DNA of 64,000 bases from DAOUAG01 sp034432935 (GTDB lineage Bacteria; Chloroflexota; Dehalococcoidia; SM23-28-2; RBG-16-64-32), in assembly GCA_034432935.1 (NCBI GenBank), contig DAOUBD010000005.1, positions 1 to 64,000 of the forward strand, given 5' to 3'. Under the pieces are notes generated by a model. The model had not been told where the DNA came from, made no database searches, and saw only the letters and a program-made list of their open reading frames with translations. Each line of letters starts with the position of its first letter. Position 1 is the stretch's first letter. A program made the position numbers and the translations under genes. Positions 16,634-25,804 of the stretch are shown piece by piece.

Positions 16634-18949
16634 CTATATATTACCGAGAGCCCGCAATACGCGCTCCGGCGTCAGGGGGAGCTCATGGACGCGGGCGCCA
16701 CAGGCATCGGCGACGGCGTTGGCTACGGCAGCGGGGGTGGCGACGATGGAGGGCTCGCCCACGATGCGCGCGCCGTAGGGCCCCTCCTCTGACGGCACCT
16801 CCACGATGATGGCTTCTATGGGTGGCACATCGGCTGGCGTCGGCAGACGATAGTCCAAGAGGTCGCCGTTGACCAGGCGGCCGCTGCCGTCGAAGAGGAG
16901 CTCTTCCCAGAGGGCGATGCCCAGGCCCTGGCTGGCGCCACCCTGGATCTGTCCCTCTACGGAGAGAGGGTTGATGGCGAATCCGGCGTCCTGGGCCACG
17001 GCCAGACCCAAGACCCTGACCTGGCCTGTCTCGGTGTCGACCTCCACCTCCGCGGCCTGCGCGGCGAAGCCCGGGGCCCACTTCCGCGTGGCCACCGCCG
17101 CCCGCCCGACGACGGCGGGGTAGGGTGCGCCGAAGTTGGTGCTCAGACGCCCCAGCTTCTGGAAGCTGACCGATCGCTGGGGGTCGCCCTTCACCCTGAT
17201 CTCGCCATCCCTCATCTCTAGCTCGTCCTCCGCCGCCGACAGCCTGTCTCTGGCCAGGGCCAGGAGCTGGCGCTTGGCGTCCTCCGCGGCCTCCTTGACG
17301 GCCCGGCCGACGGTGTAGGTGGTCTTGCTGCCGGCGCTCATCCCAGCGTAGGGCGCCGTCTTCGTGTCGCCCGAGGTGACGGAGACCATGGACAGGGGGA
17401 CGCCCAAGACCTCGGCCGCGATCTGGCGAAAGGAGGTGTTGGTGCCGGTGATGTCCGAGGAGCCCACCGTAATGTTGATGGTGCCGTCGCTGTTGAGGCA
17501 GACGATGGCGCTGGCCGGCTGGAGGCCGCCCATCCAGCCGCCGACGGCCAGGCCCACGCCGCGCCGCTTCGCTCCTTCCTCTTGCCGGGTGCTGGCGCGG
17601 CGGCGCCAGACGCTGCTCTGGGCGATGGCCTCCAAGCACTCCCGCAGGCCGATGGCAGGGTAGGCCTGGCCTGTGGGAAGGGGATCGCCCGCCGCGACGG
17701 CGTTCTTGAGCCGTACCTCCAGGGGGTCCAGGCCCAGCTCTTTGGCCATCATATCCATATGGCTTTCGATGGCAAAGGTGGCGTTGTGGGCTCCGGGTGC
17801 TCGCAGAGCCCCCACGCTCACCTTGTTGGTCAAGACCTCGTAGCCTTGGATCTCCAGGTTGGGGCAACGGTAGTAGCCACCGACGGCGATGCATCCCGGC
17901 AGCATGGGCGCGCCGGGAAACGCTCCGGAGTCGTAGATCAGGCGGGCCTTGAGGGCCACGAGGGTGCCGTCACGCTTCATCCCAGTCTTCAGCTCGACCC
18001 GGGCGAAGGGGGCTGGCGTGCCTGCCACCATGTCCTCGCGCCGCCCCATAACGTACTTCACGGGCCGCTGCACGGCCATGGCCAGGGCAGCGGTCATGAG
18101 CTCCGTCAGAAAGATCTTGCCGCCGAACCCCCCGCCGACCTCCGTGGCGGTGACCCGGATGCGGTTCTCGGGAACCCCGAGTGTCTGGGCCAGCTCGTCC
18201 CGCACGTAGAAGGGGGCCTGCGTGCTAGTCCAGACCGAGAGCTCCCCGTTGGGGCTGTAGTCTGCCACCGTGGAGTGGGTCTCAATGTAGGCCTGGTGCA
18301 CCATGCTGGACGTCCACACGCCCTCCACGACACAATCGGCCTCGGCGAAGCCGGCCTCGACATCTCCGCGGCGGAAGGACAGCTGCGACGCGATGTTGGT
18401 GGGCTTGCCCCCCTGCTCCTCTTCGGCCGCTTCCACCGTGACGTGGCCTCGCTCCTCAGAGCGGTCGATCTGGCTGAGGGGAGAACGCACCAAAGGCGCT
18501 CCTTCCTCCATGGCTGCTAGGGGGTCCAGCACGGCCGGCAGCGGCTCGTACTCCACTTGTATGAGGTCCAGCGCTTCCTCGGCCACGTGAGGATCCTCGG
18601 CCAGCACCGCCGCCACGGGTTGGCCGCAGAATAGCACCTCATCTTGAGCGAAGATGATCCCTCGCCGGTTGGACGGGTTCACCTTACAGGGTGGGAGATC
18701 GCCCGCGGCCAGGACGGCGAACACACCAGGCTTGGCGCGGGCCCGCGAGAGGTCGATGGCCTTGATGCGAGCGTGGGCATAGGGGCTGCCCAGTACTTTA
18801 GCATGGAGCATCCCGGGCAGCTTCATGTCTCCCGCGTAGACCGTGCGCCCCGTGACCTTGCCCACGGCATCCTCCCGGGGCACCCGTTGGCCTATCGCCC
18901 GATGCCGGGCAGGCTGGTCCTGTTGCCGGCTCGCGGTAGCTTGCGCCAT
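16634..18949 (-). CDS. Xanthine dehydrogenase-family molybdopterin-binding subunit
   Basis: Catalytic large subunit (771 aa) of a three-subunit molybdenum hydroxylase. Domains are aldehyde oxidase/xanthine dehydrogenase a/b hammerhead (about 20-140) and Mo-binding domains (about 165-750). Visible are GGGFGGK near 270 and the C-terminal GEPSIVATPAAVANAV with the probable catalytic Glu. The CO-dehydrogenase loop AYRCSFR is absent and the equivalent region reads GALRAPGAHN, so this is not a form I CoxL. The substrate, an aldehyde, aromatic CoA or N-heterocycle, cannot be read from sequence. Start ATG has AAGGAGA upstream. Confidence 0.93.
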   Translation of the reverse strand: MAQATASRQQDQPARHRAIGQRVPREDAVGKVTGRTVYAGDMKLPGMLHAKVLGSPYAHARIKAIDLSRARAKPGVFAVLAAGDLPPCKVNPSNRRGIIFAQDEVLFCGQPVAAVLAEDPHVAEEALDLIQVEYEPLPAVLDPLAAMEEGAPLVRSPLSQIDRSEERGHVTVEAAEEEQGGKPTNIASQLSFRRGDVEAGFAEADCVVEGVWTSSMVHQAYIETHSTVADYSPNGELSVWTSTQAPFYVRDELAQTLGVPENRIRVTATEVGGGFGGKIFLTELMTAALAMAVQRPVKYVMGRREDMVAGTPAPFARVELKTGMKRDGTLVALKARLIYDSGAFPGAPMLPGCIAVGGYYRCPNLEIQGYEVLTNKVSVGALRAPGAHNATFAIESHMDMMAKELGLDPLEVRLKNAVAAGDPLPTGQAYPAIGLRECLEAIAQSSVWRRRASTRQEEGAKRRGVGLAVGGWMGGLQPASAIVCLNSDGTINITVGSSDITGTNTSFRQIAAEVLGVPLSMVSVTSGDTKTAPYAGMSAGSKTTYTVGRAVKEAAEDAKRQLLALARDRLSAAEDELEMRDGEIRVKGDPQRSVSFQKLGRLSTNFGAPYPAVVGRAAVATRKWAPGFAAQAAEVEVDTETGQVRVLGLAVAQDAGFAINPLSVEGQIQGGASQGLGIALWEELLFDGSGRLVNGDLLDYRLPTPADVPPIEAIIVEVPSEEGPYGARIVGEPSIVATPAAVANAVADACGARVHELPLTPERVLRALGNI

Positions 18950-18974
18950 AGCGGTCTCCTTCTAGGGCTGACGC

Positions 18975-19448
18975 CTAATCGAGCTTATTCCATGCCGCCT
19001 GGACTATGGCCTCGTAGATTTTGGCGTAGCCGGTGCAGCGGCACAGGTTGCCGGCTAGCGCCTCCCGAACGTCGTCCACCGATGGAGACGGCTTCTGCTG
19101 CAGAAGCCACCCCGCCATCACGATCATCCCCGGGGTGCAGAAGCCGCATTGCACGGCGCCGGCATCGACGAAGGCCCGCTGCACGGGGTGGAGGGCGCCT
19201 CCAGCGGCCATGCCCTCGACGGTGGTGACGGAGCAGCCGTCAGCCTGGGGCGCCAGCACGAGGCACGAGGTGATAGGGCGCCCGTCCAGCAGCACTGTGC
19301 ATGCTCCGCAGTCGCCCGTCCCGCAGCCCTCTTTCGGCCCGGTAAGGCCGAGGTGGTCCCGCAGGGTCTCCAGCAAGCTCCAGCGTGGTTCCACCAGCAG
19401 CTCGCGGGGCTGGCTGTTGAGGGTGATGCTGATAGGGTATCTGGCCAT
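18975..19448 (-). CDS. 2Fe-2S subunit of the molybdenum hydroxylase
   Basis: Small subunit (157 aa) with two 2Fe-2S clusters passing electrons from Mo to FAD. The N-terminal plant-type motif CGTGDCGACTVLLDG and the C-terminal four-helix motif CGFCTPGM and CRCTGY are intact. It lies between the FAD and Mo subunit genes with two- and 25-base gaps, the order FAD-FeS-Mo common for cox/xdh operons. Confidence 0.95.
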   Translation of the reverse strand: MARYPISITLNSQPRELLVEPRWSLLETLRDHLGLTGPKEGCGTGDCGACTVLLDGRPITSCLVLAPQADGCSVTTVEGMAAGGALHPVQRAFVDAGAVQCGFCTPGMIVMAGWLLQQKPSPSVDDVREALAGNLCRCTGYAKIYEAIVQAAWNKLD

Positions 19449-19450
19449 TC

Positions 19451-20326
19451 CTAACTCCTCGCTGAGGCCCTGGCCAACGACTCCCGCAGCAGGCGCTCCG
19501 TGAGCACCCGGACGAGGTGGCGGCGATAGGTGGCGGAACCGCGCTGGTCATCTATGGGGGCGCACTCGCCGGCGGCCGTGGCGGCCGCCCGAGCGAAGGT
19601 CTCGTCCGAGGCCTTCTGGCCCTCCAGTGCCGCCTCGGCCCCATGGGCCCGCATCGGCACCGGGCCCACGGCGCCGAGGGCCACCCGTGCGCGGGCGATG
19701 CGCGTGCCTTCTACCGTGAGGGCGATGGCGACGCCGGCCACGGCGATGTCCATTCGGGCCCGCGGGGTCTGGCGCCGGTAGGCCGTGCCGGTGCCCGGCG
19801 GCAGCGGCGGAATGCGCAGCTCTAGCAGGATCTCGCCGTGCTGGAGGGCCGTGAGGCCGGGCCCTTTGAAGAACTCCTGTAAGGGCAGCCTCCGTGTACC
19901 CGTAGGGCCAGCGATTACGGCCTCGGCGTCCAACGCCAATAGGGGCGGCGCCGTGTCCGCTGAGGGGGCGGCGTTGCATAGGTTGCCGCCCACCGTCGCC
20001 ATGTGCATCGTCTGTATCGAGCCGACCAGGGAGGCGCCCTCTGCCAGGGCTGCGTAGCCGCGGCTGACGCTCTCGGTATGGGCGATCTCCCACATGGGGG
20101 TAGTAGCACCGACACGGAGGCCGCCATCAACCTCGATGCCCCGGAGATCGGGGATACGGTGCAGGCTCACCAGACGCGAGGGGATGGGAAACCGGGTGGA
20201 ACCCTCCTTCATCTGTGGCACCAGATCCGTGCCGCCCGCCAGCGGCCGCGCCGCTGACGCTGGGTCCGAGAGGAGTTCGATGGCCTCCTTCAGGGAGCCC
20301 GGGGCGAAGTATTCGAAGTTGCGCAC
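19451..20326 (-). CDS. FAD-binding subunit of the molybdenum hydroxylase
   Basis: Medium subunit (291 aa) of the CoxM/XdhB family. FAD loops AGGTDLVPQMKEG (about 31-43) and ATVGGNLCNAAPSADT (about 110-125) are intact. Starts at GTG 20326. First gene of the three-subunit operon, 15 bases after the midA-like gene, so all may be on one transcript. Confidence 0.93.
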   Translation of the reverse strand: MRNFEYFAPGSLKEAIELLSDPASAARPLAGGTDLVPQMKEGSTRFPIPSRLVSLHRIPDLRGIEVDGGLRVGATTPMWEIAHTESVSRGYAALAEGASLVGSIQTMHMATVGGNLCNAAPSADTAPPLLALDAEAVIAGPTGTRRLPLQEFFKGPGLTALQHGEILLELRIPPLPPGTGTAYRRQTPRARMDIAVAGVAIALTVEGTRIARARVALGAVGPVPMRAHGAEAALEGQKASDETFARAAATAAGECAPIDDQRGSATYRRHLVRVLTERLLRESLARASARS

Positions 20327-20341
20327 AGAGGGTCCTCGAGT

Positions 20342-21535
20342 CTAGCCAGGCAGACCGCCGTCCGGTGTGCCCATTGTAGCCGTACGCGCCCTAGGCGGCC
20401 AGAGCCCTATCACCCGCGCTTCCTCCAGGCCCCTGTATTGGATGAGAACCTTGATGCGGCCTAGGCCAGCGGGGTCTATGAGCTCCAACGCCTGCCGCCT
20501 GCGGGCGTAATAGCCCTCCAGGCCGGCGTCGTCTTCTCCGGGCGGAGCCATGGCCTCACGAATACCCAGGTGGAGCAGGAACTCGCACTGGGTGAGGAGG
20601 CCTAGGGTGCTGAGGCCCGCTTCCTCGCCGGCCCTGCGGATACTGGTGAAGTCCACGTGGGCGGTGATATCCTGGCGCCCCAGGCGGACGTAGGGGTCTG
20701 TCGAAGGGTTGTGGCGGTAGAAGCACATCAGGGTGCCGCTCTTGCGCCAGGGCGCATACAGCTCTGGCGCCACGTAGCCATAGTCCATGGTGAGGAGGAA
20801 GCCGCGGCGTAAGGCCGCCGCCGCCTGGCGCACCCAGCGGACCGCGTCCAGGTTAACCTCGACGCAGCAGCCATCCTGGGGCCGGAGTCCCAGCCCTTGG
20901 AAGTAGGCTTCGATCTCGGGGGTCGAAGGCTCCCGCAGCTCTTCCTGGAAGCTGGAGCCGTCCCAGGTGACAAATATCTCGTAGAGGCGACCGCCCCTGG
21001 CGGCTACCCGGTGCACTGGCATAGAGTCCAGCAGCTCGTTGCTGAAGATGCAGCCGTCAACGTCCGAGGGCACGCTGTCTTGCCAGCGGACGTAGGGGCC
21101 GAGTCCGGCGGTTTCCAGCGTCTCCTTCTGGCGTTCCCGGAGGGCGGGGCTGGCCTCCACGATGGTGTAGGTGAGGGCATCTGCGAAGCCGGGGGCAGCC
21201 CGCCTGGCCCAGCGCAGGATGTCCAGACAGAGGGCGCCCGTGCCTGCGCCGGCCTCCACTGCCTGAAAGCGGGCCGGACGATCCAGGGCCGTCCACATGC
21301 CTAGGAGCTGACGGCCGAGCATGGCGCCGAAGAGGGGCCCGACCTCTGGACTCGTCAGATAGTCGCCCTGGCGGCCCATCTTCTCGCGGCGGGCGCAGTA
21401 GTAGCCCAGGCCCGGCTCGTAAAGGGCCATGGCCATGAACTCTCGGAAGGGGATTCCATCCTCAGCCCGGATGCGCTGGATGATGCGTTCCTTCAGCACG
21501 GCGTTTTCGCCAGGGGGTTCAAACTCAGCGGCCAT
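20342..21535 (-). CDS. MidA/NDUFAF7-family SAM-dependent methyltransferase
   Basis: Protein of 397 aa with the family N-terminus (GIPFREFMAMALYEPGLGYY), the GDYLTSPEVGPLFG block and a SAM motif EAGAGTGALCLDIL. The eukaryotic member NDUFAF7 methylates an arginine of the complex I 49-kDa subunit. Bacterial function is not well established. A complex I link is possible because nuo genes lie 17 kb away, but no direct evidence is present. There is no Shine-Dalgarno, and an extended -10 lies eight bases before the ATG, so the transcript may be leaderless. Confidence 0.88.
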   Translation of the reverse strand: MAAEFEPPGENAVLKERIIQRIRAEDGIPFREFMAMALYEPGLGYYCARREKMGRQGDYLTSPEVGPLFGAMLGRQLLGMWTALDRPARFQAVEAGAGTGALCLDILRWARRAAPGFADALTYTIVEASPALRERQKETLETAGLGPYVRWQDSVPSDVDGCIFSNELLDSMPVHRVAARGGRLYEIFVTWDGSSFQEELREPSTPEIEAYFQGLGLRPQDGCCVEVNLDAVRWVRQAAAALRRGFLLTMDYGYVAPELYAPWRKSGTLMCFYRHNPSTDPYVRLGRQDITAHVDFTSIRRAGEEAGLSTLGLLTQCEFLLHLGIREAMAPPGEDDAGLEGYYARRRQALELIDPAGLGRIKVLIQYRGLEEARVIGLWPPRARTATMGTPDGGLPG

Positions 21536-21543
21536 CGCCCATT

Positions 21544-21552
21544 ATGGTATCA
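21544..21552 (-). promoter_or_regulatory. Extended -10 directly upstream of the midA-like gene
   Basis: Minus-strand TGATACCAT has TACCAT at 21544-21549 preceded by TG and one base. It ends eight bases from the ATG at 21535, which places the expected transcription start at the start codon. Confidence 0.45.
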
Positions 21553-21627
21553 CCGGCCGCTGGCGCTGGGGCCGAGAGGGGTGGTAAGATGTTAGCATCG
21601 ACGCAATAGTTGTAATGAGTGCAATCA

Positions 21628-22107
21628 ATGTCCCAGGACGCAGAGCTGCGTAACGAAGCCTTCCAGCTCTTTGGACGTCTCGTCGTCCGGTCCGACCCGT
21701 CACGCCTGGAGGCCTGGGTGGGGCTCGGCCTAACGCTAACGCAACTGCGGGTGCTTTTCATCCTGCGCATGGAGGACGGTCTCTCGGCGCGGGCGCTGGC
21801 GGAGCGCCTTGGGGTAACTCCTCCCACGCTAACCCGGATCATGGATCGTCTGGTGAGGCACCGGCTGGTGCGGCGGCAGGAGGACGGCGACGACCGGCGG
21901 CTGGTGCGCCACTACCTCTCGGAGTACGGGCGGCAGGCGGTGGAGGAGATGGAACGGACGGGGCGGGCCAGGATGGACAGGGTGTTCGCCCGGCTGAACG
22001 ATGATCAGGTCCGCCGGATTGTGGAGGCGTTGCGCGACCTGACGGCGGCGCAAGAGGCGCTGGAGCAGGAAGAGGCCGGGTGCTTGCGCCAGGAGACGAG
22101 GGCGTAG
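21628..22107 (+). CDS. MarR-family transcriptional regulator
   Basis: Winged-helix regulator (159 aa from ATG 21628) with recognition region LSARALAERLGVTPPTLTRI and wing DGDDRRLVRHYLSEYG. It is one base upstream of a DHA2 exporter gene and most likely represses it until a toxic ligand binds, as in many MarR/efflux pairs. An in-frame GTG lies nine bases earlier. GCAAT is repeated directly at 21603 and 21621 just upstream and could be part of an autoregulatory site, but no strong palindrome is visible. Confidence 0.92.
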   Translation: MSQDAELRNEAFQLFGRLVVRSDPSRLEAWVGLGLTLTQLRVLFILRMEDGLSARALAERLGVTPPTLTRIMDRLVRHRLVRRQEDGDDRRLVRHYLSEYGRQAVEEMERTGRARMDRVFARLNDDQVRRIVEALRDLTAAQEALEQEEAGCLRQETRA

Positions 22108-22108
22108 G

Positions 22109-23914
22109 ATGGCCGCCGGCAGTCAAACGATAGCTCCCATCTCGGACATGGGCACCCGCACCAAGGTGGTGGTCATGGCCGGGACCCTCCTTGGCCTCTT
22201 CACGGCGGCGATGGACCAGACGGTGGTCGGCACCTCCATGCCACGGATCATCGCAGACCTCGGAGGCTTCGGTCTGTTCAGTTGGGTGGGTACCGGCTTC
22301 ATGTTGGCCTCCACGACCACAGTGCCGGTAGTCGGCAAGCTGACGGACCTCTACGGGCGAAAACCCTTTTACATGCTGGGGATTGCCGTACTCATCGGTG
22401 GGTCGGCGCTGGCTGGCTCGTCCCAGAACGTAGAACAGCTCATCGCCTTTCGTGTCGTCCAGGGGCTGGGCGCCGGGATGATCATGGGCATCGCCTTCGC
22501 CATCGTGGGGGACGTCTTCCCCCCGGCGGAGCGTGGCCGCTGGGCCGGCCTGATGTCCGGCACCTTCGCCTCCGCCAGCGTCATCGGGCCGCTGCTCGGC
22601 GGCACCCTGACGGACCACGTGCACTGGCGCTGGGTGTTCTACGTGAACCTGCCTTTGGGCTCGCTGGCGCTGCTGGTGCTCCTCCTGGGGATGCCGAATA
22701 TCCGCCCTGCGACGCGGCCGCAACTCGACTATCGGGGCATCCTCTGTCTAGTGGCCACGGTGGTGCCGCTCCTTCTTGCCCTGTCGTGGGCGGGCAGCCG
22801 GTATCCCTGGATCTCGCCGCAGGTGATCGGATTCTTGGCGTGGGCGGCCTTGGGGCTGGTGTTGTTCACCTGGGCGGAGCTGCGGACGTCGGATCCCGTG
22901 CTGCCCATGTCGTTCTTCCGCAACCGGGTTTTTGCCGTCTCGGCCCTGGTGACGTTGATCAGCGGGTTTGGGATGTTCGGCAGCCTATTCTACATCCCGC
23001 TTTTCGTACAAGGCGTGATCGGCAAATCGGCCACCAACTCGGGCATCGTCACCATGCCCATGATGATCGCCATGGCGATATCCAGCGCCATCGCAGGTCA
23101 GATCATGTCGCGCTCCGGACGCTACAGAATACTGGGCGTCCTTGGCATGGCAGTGATCGTGGCCGGCTTCGTTGTGCTTTCGCGGTTGGATGTGCACTCC
23201 ACGAGCCGGGACGCGACGATGGGCATGGTGATCCTGGGGGCTGGATTCGGTACCTCGATACCCATCTTCATGCTAGCCGTGCAGAACGCTGTGCCCTACA
23301 GGTACATGGGGATATCGACATCCAGCATCCAGTTCCTGCGCTCCGTAGGCGGCACCATGGGGGTTGCCGTAATGTTTTCCCTCATCCAGGCGCAGTACCA
23401 CGATGGCCTGCGGGCCAACGTGCCTGCCGTCGTGCAGGAGCAGCCACAGCTCAGCAAGGCCTTGAACGACCCTCAGTTCCTGCTGAACGCCGAGGCTTAC
23501 GGCAGGGTGCAGCAGGCGTTCCAGGGCTTCGGGGCCCAGGGCCAGGCGATATTCGACCAGACGATCAACGCCGTCAAGGTGTCGCTATCTTCGGCCATCA
23601 CGGAGGCTTTCTTCGCCTCCGTCTTCATCATGGCTGCTGCGGCAGTGGTCGCCGCCTTCATGAAGGAGATCCCCCTCCGCAAGTTCCATTACCTGGAGGC
23701 GGAGGGCGGCGTGCGGGACGAACTCGCCCCACAGGCGCCGCAGGTGGCAGCCGGGCCCGTGGCCAGCCTGCCGGATGCGGCCAAGATGCAGCCGTCGGGG
23801 CGCGAGGGCCCTGGTGGCCTCCTGGCCGGTGGCCCCGGCGTCCGGCTGCTGGCGTTAGGCGCGGCCGTTAGCCTGCTGGCGGTGCTGGTCGTGCGGCTTG
23901 TCCGTCGCCTCTAG
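22109..23914 (+). CDS. DHA2/EmrB-QacA family drug:H+ antiporter
   Basis: Major facilitator transporter of 601 aa with about 14 membrane segments between residues 15 and 530. Motif A (GKLTDLYGRKP, about 76-86), motif C (GPLLGGTLTD, about 161-170) and an acidic residue in helix 1 (AAMDQTVVGTSMP) identify the proton-driven DHA2 family. A polar tail of about 50 residues is followed by a further short hydrophobic segment at the extreme C-terminus, which is unusual. It is in an operon with the MarR gene. Substrates are unknown. Confidence 0.93.
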   Translation: MAAGSQTIAPISDMGTRTKVVVMAGTLLGLFTAAMDQTVVGTSMPRIIADLGGFGLFSWVGTGFMLASTTTVPVVGKLTDLYGRKPFYMLGIAVLIGGSALAGSSQNVEQLIAFRVVQGLGAGMIMGIAFAIVGDVFPPAERGRWAGLMSGTFASASVIGPLLGGTLTDHVHWRWVFYVNLPLGSLALLVLLLGMPNIRPATRPQLDYRGILCLVATVVPLLLALSWAGSRYPWISPQVIGFLAWAALGLVLFTWAELRTSDPVLPMSFFRNRVFAVSALVTLISGFGMFGSLFYIPLFVQGVIGKSATNSGIVTMPMMIAMAISSAIAGQIMSRSGRYRILGVLGMAVIVAGFVVLSRLDVHSTSRDATMGMVILGAGFGTSIPIFMLAVQNAVPYRYMGISTSSIQFLRSVGGTMGVAVMFSLIQAQYHDGLRANVPAVVQEQPQLSKALNDPQFLLNAEAYGRVQQAFQGFGAQGQAIFDQTINAVKVSLSSAITEAFFASVFIMAAAAVVAAFMKEIPLRKFHYLEAEGGVRDELAPQAPQVAAGPVASLPDAAKMQPSGREGPGGLLAGGPGVRLLALGAAVSLLAVLVVRLVRRL

Positions 23915-24002
23915 TCGCTCCGACCTGTTCGGGCGGCGTTGGAAGGCCGGCCCGTTTGCCGGAGGCCCGGTCTTGATGGTTTGATGGTCTCTGAAGCGTG
24001 CC

Positions 24003-24701
24003 ATGGACCTTATCTGGGATGGCGTCAAGGAGGCCGTCCGCCTCGTCTTTACCGGCAACGGTTACGTTTACGAGGTGACCTTCACGTCGCTCCTCGTCTC
24101 GGGAGCGGCCACGGGCATCGCCGTGGTGGTGGGCCTGGGGCTAGCGTCGCTCCTCGCCTTCTCGTCGCCGCCGGGGCGCACGGCAGCGATAGGGGTGCTG
24201 AATACAGGCATGGCCCTGCCCCCGGTGGTCGTGGGCCTCTTCGTCGCGGTGATGTTATGGCGGACGGGGCCCTTCGGACAGCTGCACCTCCTGTACACCC
24301 GCTGGGCCATCATCATCGCCCAGGCCATCATCGCCACGCCTGTGGTCACGGCCCTGGCCGTCGCCGCCCTTCAGAGCCTGCACCCGCGCCTGCGGTTGCA
24401 AGTCCTCGCCCTGGGGGCGTCCCGCTGGCAGGCGGCCTGGCTTCTGTTTAGAGAGGCGCGCCAGTCTCTCATGGCCGCCGTTATCGCCGGCTTCGGGGCC
24501 GCCATCTCAGAGGTAGGGGCCACCATCATGGTAGGCGGCAACATAAAGGGGGAGACTCGCACCCTGACATCGGCTGCCGTCCTGGAGGTGTCGCAGGGGC
24601 ATCTGGAGACGGCGATGGCGCTATCGTTCATCCTCCTGGCGGTCATCTTTCTCGTGATCCTCTCCTTCACCCTGGTGCAGCAACGGAGGCCCCGTCCTTG
24701 A
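24003..24701 (+). CDS. tupB: Tungstate-type ABC transporter permease (TupB-like)
   Basis: Membrane permease of 232 aa with five or six predicted helices. The cytoplasmic loop EVGATIMVGGNIKGETRTL and the tail AVLEVSQGHLETAMALS match the TupB/WtpB group of tungstate and molybdate importers. It overlaps the ATPase gene by one base. No periplasmic or lipoprotein binding protein (TupA) is adjacent, so it must be elsewhere or absent. An oxyanion importer makes sense near a molybdopterin-enzyme operon, but molybdate and tungstate cannot be told apart here. Confidence 0.85.
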   Translation: MDLIWDGVKEAVRLVFTGNGYVYEVTFTSLLVSGAATGIAVVVGLGLASLLAFSSPPGRTAAIGVLNTGMALPPVVVGLFVAVMLWRTGPFGQLHLLYTRWAIIIAQAIIATPVVTALAVAALQSLHPRLRLQVLALGASRWQAAWLLFREARQSLMAAVIAGFGAAISEVGATIMVGGNIKGETRTLTSAAVLEVSQGHLETAMALSFILLAVIFLVILSFTLVQQRRPRP

Positions 24702-25804
24702 TGGCGCCTCGTTTGGGTCTGAGGGGCGTGCGGGTGTCCTGGAGCGGGCGCAGCATCCTCGAGGTGGATTCCCTGGACGTCTTTCCAGGCGAGGTTTTGG
24801 CTGTGGTGGGTCCCAACGGGGCCGGCAAGAGCACCCTCTTGCAAGTCATGGCACTGCTGCAACGCCCAGGCCAAGGGCAGGTGCTGTTCGATGGCCAGCC
24901 GGCCAGGCCGGGTTCGCTGGGGCTCCGCCGGCGGATGGCGATGGTTTTCCAGGAGCCTTTGTTGCTGGGGGGAACAGTCGGATACAACGTCTGCTGCGGG
25001 CTGGCGATGCGGGGGGTGCCGCGGGGTGAGCAGGAGCGGCGGGCGGCGCTCTGGCTGGAGCGCTTCGGTGTGGCCCACCTGGCCGGCCGGTCTGTGCGGT
25101 CGCTCTCCGGTGGCGAGGCGCAGCGGGTAAGCCTGGCCCGGGCCCTGGCGCTGGAGCCGGAGGTGTTGCTCCTGGACGAGCCCTTCGCGGCCCTGGACGC
25201 GCCCACCCGCGGTCTCCTGATGGACGACCTGGACCAGGTGCTGGCGGAGCGCGGGACGACCACCGTGTTCGTGACCCACGACCGCAACGAGGCGCTGCGC
25301 CTGGGGGACAGGGTGGCGGTGCTCATGGGCGGCCGCGTCAGGCAGTGCGGGACGCCCTCGGACGTTTTCGCCGCCCCGGCGGACGCCGAGGTGGCGGCTT
25401 TCGTGGGTGTCGAGACCATCGTCTCGGGGCAGGTGCGGGAGGTCAGCCAGGGGCTGGCGCTGGTGGACGTCTGCGGCAGAACAGTGGAGGCGCCGGCAGC
25501 CAGCGGGCCCGGGTCCGGCGTCCTGGTCTGCTTGCGGCCTGAGGATGTGGTGTTGGAAGCGCCGGCGGAGGGCGTAGCTCACAGCAGCGCCCGCAACCGC
25601 TTGCCGGCGGTGGTGCGCCGGGCCCTGCCCGCCGGACCCCTCGTCCGGGTGGAGCTGGACGCGGGTTTTCCGCTGGTGGCCCTGGTCACGAGACAATCAG
25701 CTGGCGAGCTGGCCTTGGCCCCTGGCGCGTCTGTGGTGGCATCCTTCAAGGCGACGGCGGTGCACCTCATACCGCGGCGCCGGGAAGGCGCCCGCGGTGG
25801 CTAA
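24701..25804 (+). CDS. tupC: Tungstate/molybdate-type ABC transporter ATPase with TOBE domain
   Basis: ATPase of 367 aa. Walker A is GPNGAGKST (about 42-50), the signature LSGGEAQRVSLARALAL (about 137) and Walker B VLLLDEPFAALD. The C-terminal third (about 240-360) is a TOBE-like domain that in ModC-type ATPases binds oxyanion and gives feedback control. The start is ATG 24701, overlapping the permease stop. TTG 24698 has slightly better Shine-Dalgarno spacing and would add one residue. The stop overlaps that of the convergent GDPD-like gene. Confidence 0.87.
   Translation: MAPRLGLRGVRVSWSGRSILEVDSLDVFPGEVLAVVGPNGAGKSTLLQVMALLQRPGQGQVLFDGQPARPGSLGLRRRMAMVFQEPLLLGGTVGYNVCCGLAMRGVPRGEQERRAALWLERFGVAHLAGRSVRSLSGGEAQRVSLARALALEPEVLLLDEPFAALDAPTRGLLMDDLDQVLAERGTTTVFVTHDRNEALRLGDRVAVLMGGRVRQCGTPSDVFAAPADAEVAAFVGVETIVSGQVREVSQGLALVDVCGRTVEAPAASGPGSGVLVCLRPEDVVLEAPAEGVAHSSARNRLPAVVRRALPAGPLVRVELDAGFPLVALVTRQSAGELALAPGASVVASFKATAVHLIPRRREGARGG

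Noticed and set aside
16634..20326. Aerobic CO dehydrogenase (coxMSL)
   Set aside because: Operon order fits, but the AYRCSFR loop of CoxL is absent.
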